Of a stretch of 64,000 nucleotides of DNA, positions 59,687 to 64,000 are shown one piece after another. The notes beneath the pieces are model-generated. The model was not told the origin of the DNA. It made no database searches and was given only the letters and a program-made list of their open reading frames with translations. Position 1 is the stretch's first letter; each line of letters starts with the position of its first letter. Position numbers and translations under genes: made by a program. The stretch is from Pseudomonas sp. TCU-HL1 (GTDB lineage Bacteria; Pseudomonadota; Gammaproteobacteria; Pseudomonadales; Pseudomonadaceae), in contig NZ_CP015992.1 in assembly GCF_001708505.1 (NCBI RefSeq), positions 5,022,001-5,086,000 on the forward strand. The letters run 5' to 3'.

Positions 59687-60094
59687 ATGGCCGGCGAAAC
59701 CGCTCTCTCTACCCTGATCCGCAACATGTCGCCGCAACTCAACCCCGGCCAGTACGTGTTCTGCACCCTGATCGATGCCGCCCGGCTGGAGGGCTGCGTA
59801 CCGATCGGCAGCTTTCGCGAGCGCGAAGGGCTGACGGTGATCCTCGAACGCGGCGACGCCGACCGCCTGGGACTGACCTATGACTACACCGCGGCGTGGA
59901 TCACCCTGGACGTGCATTCCTCCCTCAGCGCCGTGGGTCTGACCGCCGCATTCGCTGGCGCACTGGCCCAGGCGGGCGTCAGCTGCAACGTGGTGGCCGG
60001 TTATTTCCACGACCACCTGTTCGTCGCCAGCGCCGACGCCGAGCGCGCCCTATCCACCCTGCGGGCCCTTGCGGCCAACGCCCATACGGAGTGA
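59687..60094 (+). CDS. ACT-domain protein
   Basis: A 135-residue protein with an amino acid-binding ACT-like domain (ACT_7 type): LNPGQYVFCTLIDAARLEGC, GLTVILERGDADRLGLTYDY and SLSAVGLTAAFAGALAQAGV (about residues 78-97). GAAGGA precedes the ATG. It is co-oriented with argO, five bases apart, and both are divergent from argP. It may help sense or buffer basic amino acids, but this is inference from position. Confidence 0.85.
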   Translation: MAGETALSTLIRNMSPQLNPGQYVFCTLIDAARLEGCVPIGSFREREGLTVILERGDADRLGLTYDYTAAWITLDVHSSLSAVGLTAAFAGALAQAGVSCNVVAGYFHDHLFVASADAERALSTLRALAANAHTE

Positions 60095-60099
60095 ACAAG

Positions 60100-60702
60100 A
60101 TGTGGCAGAGCTACCTGAACGGCGTGCTGGTGGCCGCCGGCCTGATCATTGCCATCGGCGCCCAGAACGCCTTCGTCCTCGCCCAGAGCCTGCGCCGCGA
60201 GCACCACCTGCCAGTGGCGGCGCTTTGCGTGCTGTGCGATGCGATCCTGGTGTGCGCCGGCGTCTTCGGCCTGGCCACCCTGCTGGCGCAGAACCCGATG
60301 CTGCTGGCCATCGCCCGCTGGGGCGGCGTCGCTTTCCTGCTCTGGTACGGCATCCAGGCCCTGCGCCGGGCCTTCAGTCCCAGCACCCTGGACCAGTCCG
60401 GCGACGCCGGCCCGCGCTCGCGCCGCGCCGTGCTGCTCGCCGCCCTGGCGGTGACCCTGCTCAACCCGCACGTCTACCTCGACACCGTCCTGCTGATCGG
60501 CTCCCTGGGTGCCCAGCAAACGGTTCCCGGTGCCTACGCCCTGGGCGCGGCCAGTGCCTCGCTGGTGTGGTTCTTCGCCCTGGCCCTGGGCGCGGCGTGG
60601 CTCGCCCCCTGGCTGGCGCGACCAGCCACCTGGCGCCTGCTGGACCTGACAGTGGCGCTGATGATGTTCGGCATGGCGGCGCAACTGGTGAACGGTATCT
60701 GA
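60100..60702 (+). CDS. argO: LysE/ArgO-family amino acid exporter
   Basis: A 200-residue inner-membrane exporter of arginine or lysine. Five to six helices are visible. Family blocks are LIIAIGAQNAFVLAQSLRRE (residues 15-34), WGGVAFLLWYGIQALRRAF and TLLNPHVYLDTVLLIGSLGA. It lies downstream of the ACT gene and divergent from argP, the LysR regulator that activates argO in E. coli. GGAGTG precedes the ATG. Confidence 0.92.
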   Translation: MWQSYLNGVLVAAGLIIAIGAQNAFVLAQSLRREHHLPVAALCVLCDAILVCAGVFGLATLLAQNPMLLAIARWGGVAFLLWYGIQALRRAFSPSTLDQSGDAGPRSRRAVLLAALAVTLLNPHVYLDTVLLIGSLGAQQTVPGAYALGAASASLVWFFALALGAAWLAPWLARPATWRLLDLTVALMMFGMAAQLVNGI

Positions 60703-60771
60703 CGCTCCGGGAGCCAAATGGGAAGGCCGTGCCAGTGCACGCGGGGGCCTCATTTCCACACAGTTGCTGCG

Positions 60772-60800
60772 TGGTTAAGCCCCCAGCCCGGTGCTATGAT
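60772..60800 (+). promoter_or_regulatory. Candidate sodB promoter
   Basis: TATGAT at 60795-60800 with TGGTTA 17 bases upstream (60772-60777), about 108 bases before the sodB ATG. The -10 is good and the -35 is weak. Confidence 0.4.
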
Positions 60801-60907
60801 CCGGGCTTCGCGGCCAAAAAGAGTACATACTCGCAGCCGCACTTTCGGCCGACCGTGAACGGCCCCGCGCCTGGCGCAAAAATCCCGACCTGATGAAGGA
60901 GATAGAC

Positions 60908-61489
60908 ATGGCTTTCGAATTGCCGCCGCTGCCGTATGAAAAGAATGCCCTCGAGCCGTACCTGAGCGCCGAGACCCTGGAATTTCACCACGGCAAGCAC
61001 CACAACGCTTACGTGGTAAACCTGAACAACCTGGTTCCGGGCACCGAGTTCGAAGGCAAGACCCTGGAAGAGATCATCAAGACCTCCTCCGGCGGCATCT
61101 TCAACAACGCAGCCCAGATCTGGAACCACACCTTCTACTGGAATGGTCTGAAGCCCAACGGCGGTGGCCAGCCCACCGGCGCCCTGGCTGACGCCATCAA
61201 CGCTGCCTTCGGTTCCTTCGACAAGTTCAAGGAAGAGTTCACCAAGACCGCCATTGGCACCTTCGGCTCCGGCTGGGCCTGGCTGGTGAAGAAGGCTGAC
61301 GGTTCCCTGGCCCTGGCCAGCACCATCGGCGCAGGCTGCCCGCTGACCAGCGGCGACACCCCGCTGCTGACCTGCGACGTCTGGGAACACGCCTACTACA
61401 TCGACTACCGCAACCTGCGTCCGAAGTACGTCGAGGCTTTCTGGAACCTGGTCAACTGGGACTTCGTAGCCAAGAACTACGCAGCCTGA
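60908..61489 (+). CDS. sodB: Superoxide dismutase, Fe type
   Basis: Converts superoxide to H2O2 and O2 in the cytoplasm. The 193 residues have the Fe/Mn-SOD metal ligands: His27 ([12 protein letters not shown]), His74 ([10 protein letters not shown]), Asp157 and His161 ([14 protein letters not shown]). Fe preference is suggested by the start [20 protein letters not shown] and by the sodB-bifA neighbourhood. AAGGAG precedes ATG 60908. A terminator follows at 61509. Confidence 0.96.
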   Translation: MAFELPPLPYEKNALEPYLSAETLEFHHGKHHNAYVVNLNNLVPGTEFEGKTLEEIIKTSSGGIFNNAAQIWNHTFYWNGLKPNGGGQPTGALADAINAAFGSFDKFKEEFTKTAIGTFGSGWAWLVKKADGSLALASTIGAGCPLTSGDTPLLTCDVWEHAYYIDYRNLRPKYVEAFWNLVNWDFVAKNYAA

Positions 61490-61508
61490 GACCCGCTCCA
61501 GCGCTAAG

Positions 61509-61540
61509 AGAAACCCGGCCATTCGCCGGGTTTCTTCATT
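61509..61540 (+). terminator. Rho-independent terminator after sodB
   Basis: AGAAACCCGGC / GCCGGGTTTCT with a five-base loop and TCATTTTT downstream. Confidence 0.85.
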
Positions 61541-61776
61541 TTTGCGCGTCGTTCGTCGTCTTGTGGCGGTACAAGGGAAAAATTGTCGGCCCCCTCCTCA
61601 AGCCCGGCCCAGTTCGCACCGACATAACAGGGGTGAAGGTGAAATCAGCGGATACCGGCAGCGGCACGCCGGAGTGAATGGTGGCATTCGCATACTGGCC
61701 CTTTGACGGCCAGTGCCTGTTTGCCAATACTCACATCCGTCTGGACACCTGGCGGCATCGAACAAGGAATCTCCAT

Positions 61777-63843
61777 TTGAAGCTGGATATCAAACACAGC
61801 TTGTCGCTGAAGCTGCTGCGCGTGGTGTTGCTCTCTGCACTGGTAGTCGGTGTGGTGCTCAGTTGTGCGCAGATCGTGTTCGACGCATACAAGACGCGGC
61901 AGGCCGTGTCCAACGATGCCAACCGGATTCTCGGGATGTTCCGCGACCCCTCCACGCAGGCCGTCTACAGCCTGGATCGCGAGATGGGCATGCAGGTGAT
62001 CGAAGGCCTGTTCCAGCACGAATCGGTACGCCAAGCCTCCATCGGCCATCCCAACGAGCCCATGCTGGCGGAAAAGGACCGGCCGCTGATGGAGCTGTCC
62101 ACCCGCTGGCTGACCGACCCCATCCTCGGCAAGGAACAGACCTTCACCACCCAACTCGTCGGCCGCAGCCCCTACAGCGAGTACTACGGCGACCTCAGCA
62201 TCACCCTCGACACCGCCCCCTACGGCGAAGACTTCGTCACCAGCTCGGTCATCATCTTCATCTCTGGCGTGCTGCGCGCGTTGGCCATGGGCCTGGTGCT
62301 CTACCTCGTCTACCACTGGCTGCTGACCAAGCCCCTGTCGAAGATCATCGAGCACCTGACCAGCATCAATCCCGACCGCCCCAGCGAACACAAGCTGCCC
62401 ATGCTCAAGGGCAACGAACGCAACGAGCTGGGCCTGTGGATAAACACCGCCAACGACCTGCTGGCCTCCATCGAACGCAATACCCACCTGCGCCGCGAAG
62501 CCGAGAACAGCTTGCTGCGCATGGCCCAGTATGACTTCCTCACCGGCCTGCCCAATCGCCAGCAACTGCAACAGCAACTCGACCAGATCCTCGAAGACGC
62601 CGGCCGCCTGCAGCGCCGCGTCGCGGTGCTCTGCGTGGGCCTGGACGATTTCAAGGGCGTCAACGAACAGTTCAGCTACCAGACCGGCGACCAGTTGCTG
62701 ATCGCCCTGGCCGACCGCCTGCGTGGCCACAGCGGCCGGCTCGGCGCCCTGGCGCGCCTGGGGGGCGACCAGTTCGCCCTGGTCCAGGCCGATATCGAGC
62801 AGCCCTACGAGGCCGCCGAACTGGCCCAGAGCGTGCTGGACGACCTGGAAGTCGCGTTCTCCCTGGAGCAGCAGGAGGTGCGCCTGCGCGCCACCATCGG
62901 CATCACCCTCTTCCCGGAGGACGGTGACAGCACCGAGAAGCTGCTGCAGAAAGCCGAACAGACCATGACCCTGGCCAAGAGCCGCTCGCGCAATCGCTAC
63001 CAGTTCTACATCGCCAGCGTCGACAGTGAAATGCGCCGCCGCCGCGAACTGGAAAAGGACCTGCGCGAAGCCCTCAACCGCGGCGAGATGCACCTTGTCT
63101 ACCAACCCCAGGTGGATTACCGCGATCATCGCGTCGTGGGTGTCGAAGCCCTGCTGCGCTGGCAGCATCCGCAACACGGCTTCGTGCCGCCGGACCTGTT
63201 CATCCCACTGGCTGAACAGAACGGCTGCATCATCCCCATAGGCGAATGGGTGCTGGACCAGGCCTGCCGGCAGCTACGCGAATGGCACGACCAGGGCTTC
63301 TCCGAACTGCGCATGGCCATCAACCTGTCCACCGTACAGCTGCACCATGCCGAGCTGCCGCGGGTGGTGAACAACCTGCTGCAGGTCTACCGCCTGCCCC
63401 AGCGCAGCCTGGAAATGGAAGTCACCGAAACCGGTCTGATGGAAGACATCTCCACCGCCGCCCAGCACCTGCTGAGCCTGCGCCGCTCCGGCGCGCTGAT
63501 CGCAATCGACGACTTCGGTACGGGCTACTCCTCGCTGAGCTACCTGAAGAGCCTGCCGCTGGACAAGATCAAGATCGACAAGAGCTTCGTCCAGGACGTA
63601 CTGGAAGACGAAGACGACGCCACCATCGTGCGCGCCATCATCCAGCTGGCACGCAGCCTGGGCATGCAGGTGATCGCCGAAGGCGTGGAAACCGCCGAGC
63701 AGGAGGCCTACATCATCGCCCAGGGCTGCAACGAAGGTCAGGGCTACCTCTACAGCAAGCCCCTGCCTGCACGCGAAATCACGCTCTACCTCAAGCAGGC
63801 CAGGCGACTGACCAACGCGGCGTCCAACCCGGCGACGCTCTAG
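61777..63843 (+). CDS. bifA: Cyclic-di-GMP phosphodiesterase BifA (degenerate GGDEF + EAL)
   Basis: BifA degrades c-di-GMP and inversely controls biofilm formation and swarming. The 688 residues comprise two membrane helices (about 12-34 and 156-180) flanking a periplasmic domain, a HAMP-like linker, and a GGDEF domain whose active site is GGDQF at 329-333 (Glu replaced by Gln, expected inactive as cyclase). An intact EAL domain follows (EALLRW at 457-462, DDFGTGYSSL). TTG 61777 with AAGGAA upstream gives MKLDIKHSLSLKLLR, matching BifA. The sodB-bifA order is conserved in P. aeruginosa from memory. Confidence 0.95.
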   Translation: MKLDIKHSLSLKLLRVVLLSALVVGVVLSCAQIVFDAYKTRQAVSNDANRILGMFRDPSTQAVYSLDREMGMQVIEGLFQHESVRQASIGHPNEPMLAEKDRPLMELSTRWLTDPILGKEQTFTTQLVGRSPYSEYYGDLSITLDTAPYGEDFVTSSVIIFISGVLRALAMGLVLYLVYHWLLTKPLSKIIEHLTSINPDRPSEHKLPMLKGNERNELGLWINTANDLLASIERNTHLRREAENSLLRMAQYDFLTGLPNRQQLQQQLDQILEDAGRLQRRVAVLCVGLDDFKGVNEQFSYQTGDQLLIALADRLRGHSGRLGALARLGGDQFALVQADIEQPYEAAELAQSVLDDLEVAFSLEQQEVRLRATIGITLFPEDGDSTEKLLQKAEQTMTLAKSRSRNRYQFYIASVDSEMRRRRELEKDLREALNRGEMHLVYQPQVDYRDHRVVGVEALLRWQHPQHGFVPPDLFIPLAEQNGCIIPIGEWVLDQACRQLREWHDQGFSELRMAINLSTVQLHHAELPRVVNNLLQVYRLPQRSLEMEVTETGLMEDISTAAQHLLSLRRSGALIAIDDFGTGYSSLSYLKSLPLDKIKIDKSFVQDVLEDEDDATIVRAIIQLARSLGMQVIAEGVETAEQEAYIIAQGCNEGQGYLYSKPLPAREITLYLKQARRLTNAASNPATL

Positions 63844-63845
63844 CA

Positions 63846-63938
63846 TTAATGATGGGTTTCGCAGGCTCTACCCATCCTACTGGAGCACCGCCCTATCCCG
63901 CTTTCGTAGGATGCGGTAGAGCGAAGCGAAACCCATCG
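63846..63938. repeat. GATGGGTTTCGC palindromic repeat
   Basis: GATGGGTTTCGCAGGCTCTA at 63850 pairs with TAGAGCGAAGCGAAACCCATC near 63917-63937, and inner arms ATCCTAC / GTAGGATG also pair. It is a REP-like element between bifA and the window end. Confidence 0.6.
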
Positions 63939-63951
63939 AGTGAACCGGGGC

Positions 63952-64000
63952 TCACATGAGTCCGGTCACCCGAAGTACGTAGACAGTCGCCACCGCACCG
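63952..64000 (-). CDS. Possible C-terminal end of a membrane protein gene, partial
   Basis: Read on the minus strand from the window edge, one frame gives AVATVYVLRVTGLM then TGA (63952-63954). The hydrophobic end looks like a last membrane helix. Only about 15 codons are visible, so this is weak. Confidence 0.3.
   Translation of the reverse strand, partial: GAVATVYVLRVTGLM

Noticed and set aside
61777..63843. BifA GGDEF domain as an active cyclase
   Set aside because: The motif is GGDQF and lacks the catalytic Glu; only the EAL domain is expected to be active.
1..64000. CRISPR array, tRNA, rRNA, prophage or toxin-antitoxin locus
   Set aside because: I saw no regularly spaced direct repeats, no tRNA cloverleaf ends (CCA, T-loop GTTCGA) in gaps, and no phage structural or integrase genes other than xerD.

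Overview
The window is high-GC chromosomal DNA from a Pseudomonas (sensu lato) of the P. aeruginosa / resinovorans type. The evidence is the protein families, the gene order and several GTAGG-ended palindromic intergenic repeats. From memory, without a search, the gene order matches two P. aeruginosa stretches: recJ-thrC-hom-dsbC-xerD-rplS-trmD-rimM-rpsP-ffh-purT, and pyk-fumarase-phospholipase D-xenB-olsA/olsB-amidase cluster-argP/argO-sodB-bifA. Most of the window is core genome. There are no tRNA or rRNA genes, prophage, integron or CRISPR array.

Layout. 1-7.3 kb: end-truncated SulP transporter, VOC and YciI proteins, recJ, yaeQ, a diguanylate cyclase and a CaiB-type CoA transferase. 7.5-17.2 kb, mostly minus strand: thrC, hom, dsbC, xerD, a plus-strand MshEN-like protein, a thioesterase, the rplS-trmD-rimM-rpsP operon and ffh. 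17.3-25 kb: CcsA-like and CBS-domain membrane proteins; a tightly packed minus-strand run (NUDIX, gamma carbonic anhydrase, DUF1289, purT, SGNH hydrolase); a second NUDIX, an L,D-transpeptidase, a PilZ protein and small envelope proteins. 25-40 kb: lipoproteins, pyruvate kinase, an enoyl-CoA hydratase / flavin reductase / diguanylate cyclase run, class I fumarase, nitrilase-GNAT pair, RHH regulator, PfpI protein, cardiolipin synthase-like protein, YceI, Old Yellow Enzyme and its ArsR regulator with a deleted MFS gene between them. 40-45 kb: AcpH, universal stress protein, ornithine-lipid genes olsB-olsA and an IS110 element. 45.7-54.7 kb: MBL-fold protein, serine hydrolase, and an amide or N-acyl compound catabolic block (M20 amidohydrolase, MHS transporter, amidase, IclR regulator, OprD porin). 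55-64 kb: coiled-coil protein, two NAD(P)-dependent enzymes, argP with ACT protein and argO, sodB, bifA.

The most notable find is the IS110-family element at 44309-45520. Its 220-base upstream leader folds by eye into a 5-prime hairpin and two internal-loop hairpins. The loops carry four short guides that match the insertion target (left and right) and the element's own two ends, which is the architecture of a bridge RNA. The element sits exactly in the terminal CT-AC of a palindromic repeat. Its transposase carries Gly where the fourth catalytic Asp of the DEDD motif is expected, so this copy may be RNA-competent but recombinase-dead.

Cyclic-di-GMP is a second theme: two membrane diguanylate cyclases, one PilZ receptor and the BifA phosphodiesterase lie in one 64-kb stretch.
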